Positions 9,394 to 18,322 of a stretch of 64,000 nucleotides of DNA are shown in pieces; the stretch's first letter is position 1; each line of letters begins with the position of its first letter. The stretch comes from Pseudomonas hormoni (GTDB taxonomy: Bacteria > Pseudomonadota > Gammaproteobacteria > Pseudomonadales > Pseudomonadaceae): positions 5,955,001 to 6,019,000 of the forward strand of contig NZ_CP075566.1 in NCBI RefSeq assembly GCF_018502625.1, in the 5' to 3' direction. A program made the translations under genes and the position numbers. The notes beneath the pieces are model-generated. The model saw nothing but the letters and a program-made list of their open reading frames with translations. It ran no database searches and was not told where the DNA came from.

Positions 9394-9897
9394 ATGCAGT
9401 GGCTACGTATGGCCTCGGTTTTGTTGTTATGGGCGGGTGCTTGTCGTTTGACCGGCGCGGCCGACGCGGGTAACTCGATGGTGCTGGCCAACATGGACCG
9501 CACTGGCTGGCCGGACGCGCTCACCACTCAGGCGAACATGGACACCGCCTCCCGCGCCGAGGTGTTGATGTTCGGCAAGGCGCTGTTGGCCAGTGAAGCG
9601 CTGGATGAGCAGGGTCTGAAACAGCGTCTGGGCGTGCAGGCGGTGAAACTCAAGTCTGTGCGACAGGTGCGTGACGGGCTTTGGGATCGGTTGCTGACCA
9701 CCTACCGCAACGCCAGCCAAAACTGCGACGGTGAACCGTTCTGCCCGCGTGTGCGAAGCGTCGCTGATTTGCGTCAGTTGGCGGCGGCGTTCACCGGTGA
9801 AATCAGCCCGGCCCATGCGGCGTGGGCGAGCAAGAGCCAGGTGTTTCATGAGCAGGCGTTGAATGAGCAGCTGCGGGTGGCGGTGTTGGTGCCCTGA
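9394..9897 (+). CDS. Hypothetical exported protein
   Basis: 167 aa with a short N-terminal hydrophobic segment (ASVLLLWAGACRLTGAA) that looks like a signal peptide, followed by a soluble, probably helical region with two cysteines in the stretch NCDGEPFC. No family recognised. GGGAATTAGGT upstream could serve as ribosome-binding site. It stands alone, divergent from the small paralogues and upstream of recQ. Confidence 0.7.
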   Translation: MQWLRMASVLLLWAGACRLTGAADAGNSMVLANMDRTGWPDALTTQANMDTASRAEVLMFGKALLASEALDEQGLKQRLGVQAVKLKSVRQVRDGLWDRLLTTYRNASQNCDGEPFCPRVRSVADLRQLAAAFTGEISPAHAAWASKSQVFHEQALNEQLRVAVLVP

Positions 9898-9933
9898 GTA
9901 GTTTCATGATTATTGTGGTGAATGGGCTGGCCT

Positions 9934-10014
9934 CATCGCGAGCAGGCTCGCTCCCACATTTGTTCTCGGTTGTGCACAAAATTCAGGTTCACTGAAGATC
10001 AAATGTGGGAGCAA
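9934..10014. repeat. Degenerate REP pair (family B)
   Basis: An intact family-B unit (CATCGCGAGCAGGCTCGCTC and onward) at 9934-9958 is paired with a truncated inverted copy near 10003-10014. The rest of the 250-bp gap before recQ shows nothing else clear. Confidence 0.75.
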
Positions 10015-10148
10015 CTGTCTTCACCCTGCCATCCCCCCGCACCATCCGCTGTATCATTCCGTATCGTTTTTGCCCCCGACCTTTTCTCGACTCGCTGCGA
10101 TCACCGGCTAGGCTTTGGGCTTCGCAGCGGTCAACGGAGTGACAGCTT

Positions 10149-12083
10149 ATGCACAACACCCTGGAACAGGTTTTCGGTTATCCACAGTTTCGGCCCGGCC
10201 AGGAGGCGGCGATCAGCGCGGTGCTCGCCGGGCGCTCGGCGGCAGCGATTTTCCCCACGGGTTCAGGCAAGTCCCTGTGTTACCAGATGTCGGCGGTGTT
10301 GCTGCCGCACCTGACGCTGGTGGTCTCGCCGTTGTTGGCATTGATGCAGGATCAGTTGGCGTTTCTGCAGCGACACGGTATCGCGGCGGGCAGTATCGAC
10401 TCGGCCCAGAGCCGCGACGACGCCAGCGATGTGATGGCCCGCGCCAAGTCCGGCGAGTTGAAGATTCTGATGATTTCCGTGGAACGCCTGAAGAACGAGC
10501 GCTTCCGCAATTTTTTGCAGCAGGTGCCGATCTCGCTGCTGGTGGTGGACGAGGCGCATTGCATCTCGGAGTGGGGCCATAACTTCCGCCCCGACTACCT
10601 CAAACTCCCGGACTACCAGCGCCAGTTCAACATCCCTCAGGCGTTGTTGCTGACCGCCACCGCGACCCCGAAAGTGATCGCGGATATGGAGGCGAAATTC
10701 GCCATCGCCCCTGAAGACGTGGTGACCACCGGTTTCTATCGGCCGAACCTCAACTTGCTGGTCGAGCCGGTTCGCGGTCAGGACAAACGCCGGCGCCTGG
10801 TTGAATGGATGAGCGAACGTCCCGGCCAGCCGAGCATCGTCTACGTCACCCAGCAGAAAACCGCCGAGCACATCGCCGAACACTTGGTTCGCAATGGCAT
10901 TCAGGCCGAGGCCTATCACGCCGGTTTGCCCCATGAACAACGGGAAGCGATTCAAAAGCGCTTTATGGGCGGGCAGTCCAATTGCATCGTCGCGACCATC
11001 GCGTTTGGCATGGGCATCGACAAGAGTGACATCCGCAACGTGGTGCATTTCGACCTGCCCAAATCCACCGAAAACTACAGTCAGGAAATCGGTCGCGCCG
11101 GGCGTGACGGTCAGCCGTCTGACTGTCTGGTATTGGCCAACCGCGACAGCCTCAACGTGCTGGAAAACTTCGTCTACGGCGACACGCCGGAACTGGACGG
11201 CATTCGTCATGTGCTCGACGAGTTGCAAGCCACTGCGCCTGAGGGGCAGTGGGAGTTTCTGCTGGGGCCGTTGGCCGATCAGAGCAACATTCGTCAGTTA
11301 CCGCTCAAAACCTTGTTAGTGCAGTTGGAACTGCGTGGAATCATCGCGCCGCGTTACGCTTACTACGCCGAGTACCGCTTCAAGTATTTGCAGGAGCCGG
11401 AAGACTTGCTGGCCCGCTTCGAGGGTGAGCGCAAGGATTTCGTGGCGGCAATCATCCAGACGTCCACTCGGGCGCGGACTTGGGCCACGGTTAACTTCGA
11501 TGCGTTGTACCAGCAGCATCGAGCCGAGCGCGATCGCGTGGTCAAGGCACTGGATTATTTCCAGGAGAAGGGCTGGGTCGAGCTGGAAAGCAAGCAGATG
11601 ACCGAGGTCTACAGCCTGTTGCAAACGGACTTCGACAGTCAGGCACTGAGTGCCGAACTGCATGCTTATTTCACCCAGCATGAACGCACCGAGATCGCGC
11701 GAATCCACGCCATGCTGGATCTGTTCGCCACCGAGCACTGCCTGGGTTATCGCCTGGCCGAGTATTTCGGCGACGAAAACGCGCCGCAGCAGTGCGGGCA
11801 TTGTTCGGTGTGTTATGGGCATGTGGCCCGACTGCCCGCACCACCGGAGTTACCGGCGCTTGTGGATAAAAACTTCGAGGCGCTGTGCGGTGATTTTATC
11901 CACAAGCATGAGCAGCACGTGGGCAGTGTTCCTTCTGCCGAACGCGTGACACGGTTTTTGTGCGGGATCAGCGTGCCGCTGTTTACCAAGCTCAAGGCAC
12001 GGTCGATTCCGGGGTTTGCGGCGCTGGAGGATTATCCGTATGGCGAAGTGCGGAGTTGGGCTGAACAACATCTTTCAGGTTGA
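10149..12083 (+). CDS. recQ: ATP-dependent DNA helicase, RecQ family
   Basis: 3'-5' helicase of recombination and repair. Helicase motifs are visible: motif I FPTGSGKSLCYQ, motif II VVDEAHCISEWGHNFRPDY, motif III LLTATATP, and motif VI EIGRAGRDGQPSDC. Four cysteines late in the protein (CGHCSVC and an earlier Cys) suggest the zinc-binding subdomain. The C-terminal part differs from the E. coli-type RecQ with HRDC, and the protein is slightly longer (644 aa). Three exact TTATCCACA-type boxes fall inside the gene. Confidence 0.9.
   Translation: MHNTLEQVFGYPQFRPGQEAAISAVLAGRSAAAIFPTGSGKSLCYQMSAVLLPHLTLVVSPLLALMQDQLAFLQRHGIAAGSIDSAQSRDDASDVMARAKSGELKILMISVERLKNERFRNFLQQVPISLLVVDEAHCISEWGHNFRPDYLKLPDYQRQFNIPQALLLTATATPKVIADMEAKFAIAPEDVVTTGFYRPNLNLLVEPVRGQDKRRRLVEWMSERPGQPSIVYVTQQKTAEHIAEHLVRNGIQAEAYHAGLPHEQREAIQKRFMGGQSNCIVATIAFGMGIDKSDIRNVVHFDLPKSTENYSQEIGRAGRDGQPSDCLVLANRDSLNVLENFVYGDTPELDGIRHVLDELQATAPEGQWEFLLGPLADQSNIRQLPLKTLLVQLELRGIIAPRYAYYAEYRFKYLQEPEDLLARFEGERKDFVAAIIQTSTRARTWATVNFDALYQQHRAERDRVVKALDYFQEKGWVELESKQMTEVYSLLQTDFDSQALSAELHAYFTQHERTEIARIHAMLDLFATEHCLGYRLAEYFGDENAPQQCGHCSVCYGHVARLPAPPELPALVDKNFEALCGDFIHKHEQHVGSVPSAERVTRFLCGISVPLFTKLKARSIPGFAALEDYPYGEVRSWAEQHLSG
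11858..11907. other. Inverted pair of DnaA-box-like 9-mers inside recQ
   Basis: A perfect 14-bp inverted repeat (GCTTGTGGATAAAA at 11858-11871 and its complement at 11894-11907) with a 22-bp spacer. Each arm contains a consensus 9-mer TTATCCACA. A third copy is at 10178-10186 near the recQ start. Function unknown. Confidence 0.5.
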
Positions 12084-12093
12084 ACCGGGCCTC

Positions 12094-12183
12094 TGTGGGA
12101 GCGAGCCTGCTCGCGATGAAGTCATCACATTCAGCATCAATGTTGAATGTCAGTCCGCAATCGCGAGCAAGCTCGCTCCCACA
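12094..12183. repeat. REP inverted pair (family B)
   Basis: Two inverted family-B units (TGTGGGAGCGAGCCTGCTCG and complement) enclose a short spacer between recQ and the downstream dehydrogenase. Confidence 0.9.
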
Positions 12184-12311
12184 GGGACCCCAGCGTTTGG
12201 CAGATGTAGATCCATCCGCTGAATGTCCCCCATCACAGGAATAAATTTCAAAAAAGCCCGGTGGCTGACTATGGTGAGGGCTGTCTTTGGATCGCCAACA
12301 AGAGAACAACC

Positions 12312-13538
12312 ATGAGCCAGACACCATTCAACATTCAGCGCGCCGCCGTCATCGGTGCGGGCACCATGGGCCGTGGCATTGTCATGTGCCTGGCCAACGC
12401 CGGGGTGCCGGTGCAGTGGGTGGATAACAATCCGCAGATGCTTGAGCAGGCGCTGGTCGCCGTGGCCGAGACCTGCGCGCACAACGTGCGTCAGGGCCGG
12501 ATCGATCAGGCCGAGGCGGATGCTCGTATTGCACGGATCACAGCCGCTGCCGATTACGCGGCGATCCGCGATGTCGATCTGGTGATTGAAGCGGTGTACG
12601 AAAACCTCGAGCTCAAGCAGAAAATCTTCCGTGAACTGGATGGCCTGCTCAAACCGGAAGCCATTCTGGCCAGCAACACGTCGGCGCTGGATATCGACGC
12701 GATCGCCGCGGCCACTCGCCGTCCGCAACAAGTGCTGGGCCTGCACTTCTTCAGCCCGGCGCACATCATGAAATTGCTGGAAATCGTTCGTGGCGCACAG
12801 ACTGCGCCGACGGTGCTGGATGCCGCGCTGGAACTGGGCAAGCGCATGGGCAAGGTCAGCGTGGTGTCGGGCAATTGCGAGGGGTTCATCGGCAACCGCA
12901 TGCTCAATACCTATGTGCTCGAAGCGCGCAAGATGCTGCTTGAGGGCGCTTATCCCTATCAGGTGGATGCGGCGCTGCAGGGCTTCGGTTTCGCCATGGG
13001 GCCGTTTCGCATGTTCGATGTGGTCGGCATCGACCTGCAATGGCGCGCTCGGGAACTGGCCGGTGTCGGGCAGGATGCGCCGCAGGTCCAGGTGGATAAC
13101 CGCCTGTGCGAACTGGGGCGTTTCGGCCAGAAGAGTGGCAACGGTTATTACCACTACGAAGCGGGCAGTCGCCAGGCTGAGCACGATGTGGAGGTGGATG
13201 CGCTGGTGCTGGCAGTCAGCGAAGGATTGGGCTTCCAGCGTCGCGAGATCGGACCTGAGGAAATTCTGGAGCGCTGTTTGCTGGCGCTGGTCAACGAGGG
13301 GGCGAAGATCCTTCAGGAAGGGATTGCCGAATCGGCGCATGACATCGATCTGGTGTACCTCAACGGCTATGGCTTCCCCGCGGACAAGGGCGGGCCGATG
13401 GCCTGGGCGGATCAGCAGGGGTTGGCGGACATTCATCAGCGGTTGTTGGCGCTTGAAACCCGGCAGGGTGATCACTGGCAGCCGGCGCGGTTGATTGGGG
13501 AGTTGGCGGTGGTGGGTAAAGGGTTTGCTGATTTGTAG
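12312..13538 (+). CDS. 3-hydroxyacyl-CoA dehydrogenase (NAD+)
   Basis: Oxidises L-3-hydroxyacyl-CoA in beta-oxidation or related pathways. 408 aa from ATG 12312; the frame runs further upstream without support. The N-terminal Rossmann motif AVIGAGTMGRGIVMCLANAG, the motif ASNTSALDI, the segment GLHFFSPAHIMKLLEIV with the catalytic His, and duplicated C-terminal 3HCDH domains (GFIGNRM first, then GYGFPADKGGPM) are all visible. It lacks the enoyl-CoA hydratase half of FadB, so it is a stand-alone enzyme. The partner thioesterase follows after a REP pair. Confidence 0.92.
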   Translation: MSQTPFNIQRAAVIGAGTMGRGIVMCLANAGVPVQWVDNNPQMLEQALVAVAETCAHNVRQGRIDQAEADARIARITAAADYAAIRDVDLVIEAVYENLELKQKIFRELDGLLKPEAILASNTSALDIDAIAAATRRPQQVLGLHFFSPAHIMKLLEIVRGAQTAPTVLDAALELGKRMGKVSVVSGNCEGFIGNRMLNTYVLEARKMLLEGAYPYQVDAALQGFGFAMGPFRMFDVVGIDLQWRARELAGVGQDAPQVQVDNRLCELGRFGQKSGNGYYHYEAGSRQAEHDVEVDALVLAVSEGLGFQRREIGPEEILERCLLALVNEGAKILQEGIAESAHDIDLVYLNGYGFPADKGGPMAWADQQGLADIHQRLLALETRQGDHWQPARLIGELAVVGKGFADL

Positions 13539-13553
13539 CGTCTCTAATGACGC

Positions 13554-13663
13554 CATCGCGAGCAGGCTCGCTCCCACAGTTGATCTTCGTCGAACACTTA
13601 TTTCGCGTTCGGCCGAGATTCAATGTGGGAGCGGCGGTGCGACGATTCGACTTGCTCGCGATG
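13554..13663. repeat. REP inverted pair (family B, one arm interrupted)
   Basis: An intact unit at 13554-13578 and an inverted partner (13624-13663) whose core carries extra bases, so the second copy has decayed or been interrupted. Confidence 0.8.
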
Positions 13664-13719
13664 AACGATAACGCGGTTTTCGCCTTAAACTCGCAACCCA
13701 ACTCAAGGAACCGACATTG

Positions 13720-14151
13720 ATGTCCAACCCGATGCCCCAACGCACCGACTACCCGCACTTCCAGCCCATCACCACTCGCTGGCACGACAACGATGCCTAC
13801 GGTCACGTCAACAACGTCACCTACTACAGCTTTTTCGACACTGCGGTGAACACCTATCTGATCGAAGTCGGCGGCCTCGATATTCATGATGGCGAAGTCG
13901 TGGGTTTTGTCGTGAGTTCGGCTTGTGATTACTTTGCCTCCATCGCTTTCCCCGACCGGATCGAGATCGGTTTGCGGGTGGGCAAGTTGGGCAACAGCTC
14001 TGTGCAATACGAACTGGCAGTGTTCAAGGCCGGTGAAGACGAAGCCTGTGCGGCAGGGCGTTTCGTGCATGTGTTTGTGGATCGGACGTCGAATCAGCCG
14101 GTGGCGATTCCTGCCGGGTTACGCGGGGCGCTGGAGCGGTTGGCGGTTTGA
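13720..14151 (+). CDS. Acyl-CoA thioesterase (4HBT hotdog fold)
   Basis: 143-aa hotdog-fold thioesterase. The motif RWHDNDAYGHVNNVTYYSFFD is the 4-hydroxybenzoyl-CoA thioesterase-type active site with the conserved Asp. ATG 13720 follows AAGGAA with good spacing; a TTG one codon earlier is ignored. Likely hydrolyses acyl-CoA in the same pathway as the dehydrogenase upstream. A bidirectional terminator follows immediately. Confidence 0.88.
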   Translation: MSNPMPQRTDYPHFQPITTRWHDNDAYGHVNNVTYYSFFDTAVNTYLIEVGGLDIHDGEVVGFVVSSACDYFASIAFPDRIEIGLRVGKLGNSSVQYELAVFKAGEDEACAAGRFVHVFVDRTSNQPVAIPAGLRGALERLAV

Positions 14152-14156
14152 CGGGC

Positions 14157-14190
14157 AAAAAAAATCGCAGCCTGTGGGCTGCGATTTTTT
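14157..14190. terminator. Bidirectional terminator
   Basis: AATCGCAGCC / GGCTGCGATT stem with an A-tract on one side and a T-tract on the other, between the convergent thioesterase and glycine-zipper genes. Confidence 0.9.
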
Positions 14191-14220
14191 GATCTACCGG
14201 TAAACGAGGCGATTCAAGCC

Positions 14221-14694
14221 TCAGTCGCGATAGCGATGTTTGTGCTTGCGATGGCCGTAGTGGTGGCCACGATCATGGTGACCATCACGGTAGGAACGGC
14301 GATCGCCACGGCCACGACGATCGTCTTCGTCGTCGCTCTTGTTACCCATGTAGTTACCCAGCGCGCCACCGGCGCCGCCACCTGCCGCGGAGCCGATCAG
14401 GCTGCCGGTGGTGCCGCCCATGCTGCGGCCGACCACGTTACCGCCCGCTGCGCCCAACGCACCGCCAATGGCCGCTTCGCCACGGCTGCGTTTGTCTGCG
14501 CCGACTGCGCTACCACCCGCGCCGCCCAGGGCTGCGCCGATGGTTGAACCTGTGTTGCCGCCTAACGATTGCCCGACGACCGAGCCCAAAACCCCGCCCA
14601 ATGCGCCGCCCACACCTGCTTCGGTGGTGCCTCCGGCAGAAGCTAAGCCACTGACCAGGCCAAGGGACAACAAGAGAATCGAGGAGAACTTCAT
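14221..14694 (-). CDS. Glycine-zipper envelope protein
   Basis: 157 aa. A signal peptide (KFSSILLLSLGLVSGLASA) precedes a long glycine-zipper region of repeated GG-A-G motifs (about residues 25-115), of the kind that forms membrane-inserted helices. A charged tail rich in His, Arg and Asp follows (residues 117-157). Similar proteins are usually annotated as YMGG/glycine-zipper outer-membrane proteins of unknown role. The histidine-rich tail could bind metal, but that is only inference. Confidence 0.8.
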   Translation of the reverse strand: MKFSSILLLSLGLVSGLASAGGTTEAGVGGALGGVLGSVVGQSLGGNTGSTIGAALGGAGGSAVGADKRSRGEAAIGGALGAAGGNVVGRSMGGTTGSLIGSAAGGGAGGALGNYMGNKSDDEDDRRGRGDRRSYRDGHHDRGHHYGHRKHKHRYRD

Positions 14695-14851
14695 AGAGGA
14701 ACCTCAAGGGGATGACGGCGCGATCCTGAGGCTGAGGCAGGGTGCTTACAATCGAAATCCGACGAATGACACGACTTCAAAAGATATACCTAAGTTGCTG
14801 TTTTATAGCCGGAACTTAAGTGTTTTTCGCCGGTCTTTAGCTACTTCGGAT

Positions 14852-14882
14852 AGGCCGTTTTTGTGAAAAAACGGCCTTTTTT
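14852..14882 (+). terminator. Orphan plus-strand terminator
   Basis: AGGCCGTTTTT / AAAAACGGCCT stem followed by T6 on the plus strand. No plus-strand gene ends upstream (the glycine-zipper gene runs the other way), so it may end a short unannotated transcript starting in 14700-14830. Confidence 0.75.
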
Positions 14883-14935
14883 GTGGGCGGTTGGAAAGTT
14901 ATCTTGCCGCTGAAAATCCGGCGCGTACATCGTCT

Positions 14936-15031
14936 TGTGGCGAGGGAGCTTGCTCCCGCTGGGTCGCGAAGCGGCCCCAAAAAAAGCAGCGGCTGCTGCG
15001 CAGCCGAGCGGGAGCAAGCTCCCTCGCCACA
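14936..15031. repeat. REP inverted pair (family A)
   Basis: Two inverted family-A units with a short spacer, 12 nt beyond the stop of the oxidoreductase gene. Confidence 0.9.
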
Positions 15032-15043
15032 GGGGGGCGCGAG

Positions 15044-17392
15044 TTAAGCCGATTTGGCCATGATCAACCCAGTCTCACTCGCCGCCTCCAACCGAATCGC
15101 CACAAACTTCGACGTCGGCGTATGACTGCCATCCCCGGTGCTCTCCAGCGGCACCAGCGGGTTCACTTCCGGGTAATACGCGGCAGCCTGCCCCGCAGGA
15201 ATATCAAACGCCAGCAGCGTGAAGCCCTTCACCCGACGCTCAACGCCATCGTCCCAGATCGACACGATGTCAGCCTTCTGTCCCGGCTTGAAGCCCAGGC
15301 GAATGATGTCGGCTTCGTTGACGAACAACACGTCGCGCTGACCTTTCACGCCGCGATAACGGTCATTCAGGCCATAGATCGTCGTGTTGTATTGATCGTG
15401 GGAGCGCATCGACTGCAGGATCAGGTCCGGCAATACGCCAGTGGCGCGGGTGCGTTCGTGTACCAGGTCCTTGGGCAATACGTTCGGGCGGAAATTGGCC
15501 CGGCCTGACGCGGTGTTCCATTTACGTGCACCGGCACTGTTGCCGAGATAAAAGCCACCAGGGTTCTTGATCCTCTCGTTGAAATTCTTGAAGTTGGGAA
15601 TGGTGTCGGCAATCAGGTCGCGGATACGGCTGTAGTCCGCCACCAGCCAGTTCCAGTCCACCGGATGGCTGCCCAGCGTGGCGGCCGCGATACCGGCAAG
15701 AATCGCAGGCTCCGAGCGCATCTGGTTCGACAGCGGCTCCAGCTGGCCATTGGAAGCGTGGACCATGCTGAACGAGTCTTCGACGGTCACTGCTTGAGGG
15801 CCTTCGGTTTGCCGGTCGATGTCGGTCCGGCCCAGGCACGGCAGGATCAGCGCGTCTTTACCGTGGGCCAGGTGGCTGCGGTTGAGCTTGGTGCTGATCT
15901 GCACGGTCAGGTCACAATTGGTCAGGGCCTTGAAGGTCCGTGGACTGTCGGGGGTGGCTTGGGCGAAGTTGCCGCCCAGGGCGATGAACACTTTTGCCCG
16001 ACCTTCGGCCATGGCGTGAATCGCTTCAACCACGTTGTGGCCGTTTTCACGCGGCACCTTGAACTGGAAGCGACGTTCCAGGGAGTCGAGGAACGCCACT
16101 GGCGGACGCTCGTTGATGCCCATGGTCCGGTCGCCCTGCACGTTACTGTGGCCACGCACCGGGCACAGGCCTGCACCCGGCCGGCCGATGTTGCCGCGCA
16201 GCAGCATCAGGTTGGCAATTTCCTGGATGGTCGCCACCGAATGACGATGCTGGGTGATACCCATGGCCCAGCACATGATGACGCTCTTGCCTTTGGCGTA
16301 CATGCGCGCAGCTTTTTCGATCTCGACAAGGGGCAGGCCGGATTGCTCGACGATCTGTTCCCACGAGGTGTCGTCAACGACGCCCAGGTATTCCAGCACG
16401 TTGACGCTGTGTTCATTGAGGAAGTCGTGGTCGAACACGGCAGGCTCACCCGCCTTCTGCGCATCGCGCTCCCATTGCAGCAGGAACTTGGCCATGCCAC
16501 GCATGATCGCCATGTCGCCGCCCAGTGCCGGACGGAAGTACGCGGTGTTGGTCGGCTTGTCGCCATTGGTGAGCATTTCGATCGGGTGTTGCGGGTGCTG
16601 GAAACGTTCCAGTCCCCGTTCTTTTAACGGGTTGATGCACACCACTTGCGCGCCACGTTTGACCGCTTCACGCAGCGGTTCGAGCATCCGTGGGTGGTTG
16701 GTGCCGGGGTTCTGGCCCCAGACGAAAATCGCATCGGCGTGTTCGAAGTCATCGAAGGTCACGGTGCCTTTGCCGACGCCAACGCTCTGCGCCAACGCGA
16801 CACCGCTGGCCTCGTGGCACATGTTCGAGCAGTCGGGGAAGTTGTTGGTGCCATAGGCGCGCACGAACAATTGATAGAGGTACGCCGCTTCGTTGCTGGC
16901 ACGCCCCGAGGTGTAGAACTCGGCCTGATCCGGGCTCGACAAACCGCGCAGATGCTTGGCGATCAGGGCAAACGCATCGTCCCAGCTGATCGGTTGGTAG
17001 CGATCGGTTTCGGCGTTGTACCTCAATGGCTCGGTCAGGCGGCCCTGATATTCAAGCCAGTAGTCGCTCTGCTCCAGCAGCTGAGTGACGCTGTGTTTGG
17101 CGAAGAACTTGCCGTCGACACGGCGTTTGGTCGCTTCCCAGTTCACCGCTTTGGCGCCGTTCTCGCAGAACGCCACCATGCCGGCTTCATTGGAGTCGCC
17201 CCAGGCGCAACCGGGGCAGTCAAAGCCTCCGTTCTTGTTGGTCTTGAGCATCATGCGCAGGTTTTTCAGCGCGTTGTCGCTGGTCAACCAGGCCTGGGCA
17301 ACGCTGATCAGCGCGCCCCAGCCACCGGCCGGGCCTTTGTAGGGCTTGTAACGGGGGACGGGTGTCTGGTCGGCTTGACGGTGTTGACTCAC
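15044..17392 (-). CDS. FdhF/YdeP-type molybdopterin oxidoreductase (formate-dehydrogenase-like alpha subunit)
   Basis: 782 aa. Molybdopterin-guanine-dinucleotide enzyme of the YdeP-like branch. An N-terminal cysteine cluster (DCPGCAWGDSNEAGMVAFCENG) is followed by the molybdopterin core (for example FPDCSNMCHEASG, VWGQNPGTNHPRM, ISWDDAFALIAKHL) and a C-terminal MGD-binding domain. No signal peptide, so cytoplasmic. It overlaps fdhD by 4 nt, consistent with sulfuration of its Mo cofactor by FdhD. The true substrate is uncertain; formate is only inferred. Confidence 0.88.
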   Translation of the reverse strand: MSQHRQADQTPVPRYKPYKGPAGGWGALISVAQAWLTSDNALKNLRMMLKTNKNGGFDCPGCAWGDSNEAGMVAFCENGAKAVNWEATKRRVDGKFFAKHSVTQLLEQSDYWLEYQGRLTEPLRYNAETDRYQPISWDDAFALIAKHLRGLSSPDQAEFYTSGRASNEAAYLYQLFVRAYGTNNFPDCSNMCHEASGVALAQSVGVGKGTVTFDDFEHADAIFVWGQNPGTNHPRMLEPLREAVKRGAQVVCINPLKERGLERFQHPQHPIEMLTNGDKPTNTAYFRPALGGDMAIMRGMAKFLLQWERDAQKAGEPAVFDHDFLNEHSVNVLEYLGVVDDTSWEQIVEQSGLPLVEIEKAARMYAKGKSVIMCWAMGITQHRHSVATIQEIANLMLLRGNIGRPGAGLCPVRGHSNVQGDRTMGINERPPVAFLDSLERRFQFKVPRENGHNVVEAIHAMAEGRAKVFIALGGNFAQATPDSPRTFKALTNCDLTVQISTKLNRSHLAHGKDALILPCLGRTDIDRQTEGPQAVTVEDSFSMVHASNGQLEPLSNQMRSEPAILAGIAAATLGSHPVDWNWLVADYSRIRDLIADTIPNFKNFNERIKNPGGFYLGNSAGARKWNTASGRANFRPNVLPKDLVHERTRATGVLPDLILQSMRSHDQYNTTIYGLNDRYRGVKGQRDVLFVNEADIIRLGFKPGQKADIVSIWDDGVERRVKGFTLLAFDIPAGQAAAYYPEVNPLVPLESTGDGSHTPTSKFVAIRLEAASETGLIMAKSA

Positions 17393-18228
17393 GCTTGATT
17401 CTCCAACGCTGGGCTGTAGACCCGCGGCGCACTTTTCTGCGGCAGGTGGATGAGATTGAGGTTATGGCGACGGGCCCATTGCACAGCAAGGCCCGTGGGC
17501 GACGACAGGCTGACGAGGGTCTGGATGCCTGCGCGCAACACTTTCTGGATCAATTCGAGGCTGCAACGACTGGTGACAATCGCCAGTCCGCCGGTGGTCG
17601 GGATTTTTTGTCGGATCAGCCCGCCAATCAGTTTGTCGAGGGCGTTGTGTCGGCCAATGTCTTCGCGACCCAGCAGCAATTCGCCTTCGGCGTTCATGAA
17701 CACCGCCGCATGCACCGCGCCGCAATGCTGACCGAGTGGCTGGAACGCGCCGATGCGCTGGCGCAAGCCGTCGAGCCATTCGGCGGGTGGCAGGGGCGCG
17801 CCGGGCAACACTTTGAGATCCGGCAAGGCCTGCTCCACGGCTTCCACGCCACACAGTCCGCAACCGCTGGTGCCGGCCAGTTGCCGACGCTGCTGCTTGA
17901 GGTTCCAGAAGGCGCGGTTGGCGATGGTCACTTGCGCGTACTGCGCCGAACCCGAGCCGCTGAGTTGCAGGTCATAAATGTCGGCAGCGTCTTCGATGAT
18001 GCCGCTGCCGAGGCTGAAACCGACGATGAAGTCTTCCAGGTCCGTCGGCGTCACCAGCATCACCGCCTGGCTGATGCCGTTATAGGCAATCGCCAACGCG
18101 ACTTCTTCGGCCAGCGCGGTGCTGGCCGATTCGGTGTATTGAAGATCGCTGTAGCTGTACGTTTGGCTGGCGGAGGGCGCGGGCGTTTCAAGGGCTGGCG
18201 CCGCGCAAACAGGACGCTTGGCGTTCAT
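17389..18228 (-). CDS. fdhD: Formate dehydrogenase accessory sulfurtransferase FdhD
   Basis: 279 aa. Transfers sulfur from IscS to the molybdenum cofactor of formate dehydrogenases. The conserved catalytic loop GTSGCGLCGVE with its two cysteines is present around residue 120, as is ILL-type sequence GREDIGRHNALDKLIG. It is coupled to the downstream oxidoreductase. The LysR gene ends 94 nt upstream. Confidence 0.94.
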   Translation of the reverse strand: MNAKRPVCAAPALETPAPSASQTYSYSDLQYTESASTALAEEVALAIAYNGISQAVMLVTPTDLEDFIVGFSLGSGIIEDAADIYDLQLSGSGSAQYAQVTIANRAFWNLKQQRRQLAGTSGCGLCGVEAVEQALPDLKVLPGAPLPPAEWLDGLRQRIGAFQPLGQHCGAVHAAVFMNAEGELLLGREDIGRHNALDKLIGGLIRQKIPTTGGLAIVTSRCSLELIQKVLRAGIQTLVSLSSPTGLAVQWARRHNLNLIHLPQKSAPRVYSPALENQA

Positions 18229-18322
18229 GAGGCTTCACCGACGGTTTAGTCAGGTTTAAGCCTATGCGCGTCAAGTTGTCGCGTCTAATCGCTAATACTG
18301 ATCTGCCGATAGATGGCGTCGA

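Noticed and set aside
12150-13577. 475-codon minus-strand frame opposite the acyl-CoA dehydrogenase
   Set aside because: Shadow frame that also reads through REP DNA at both ends.
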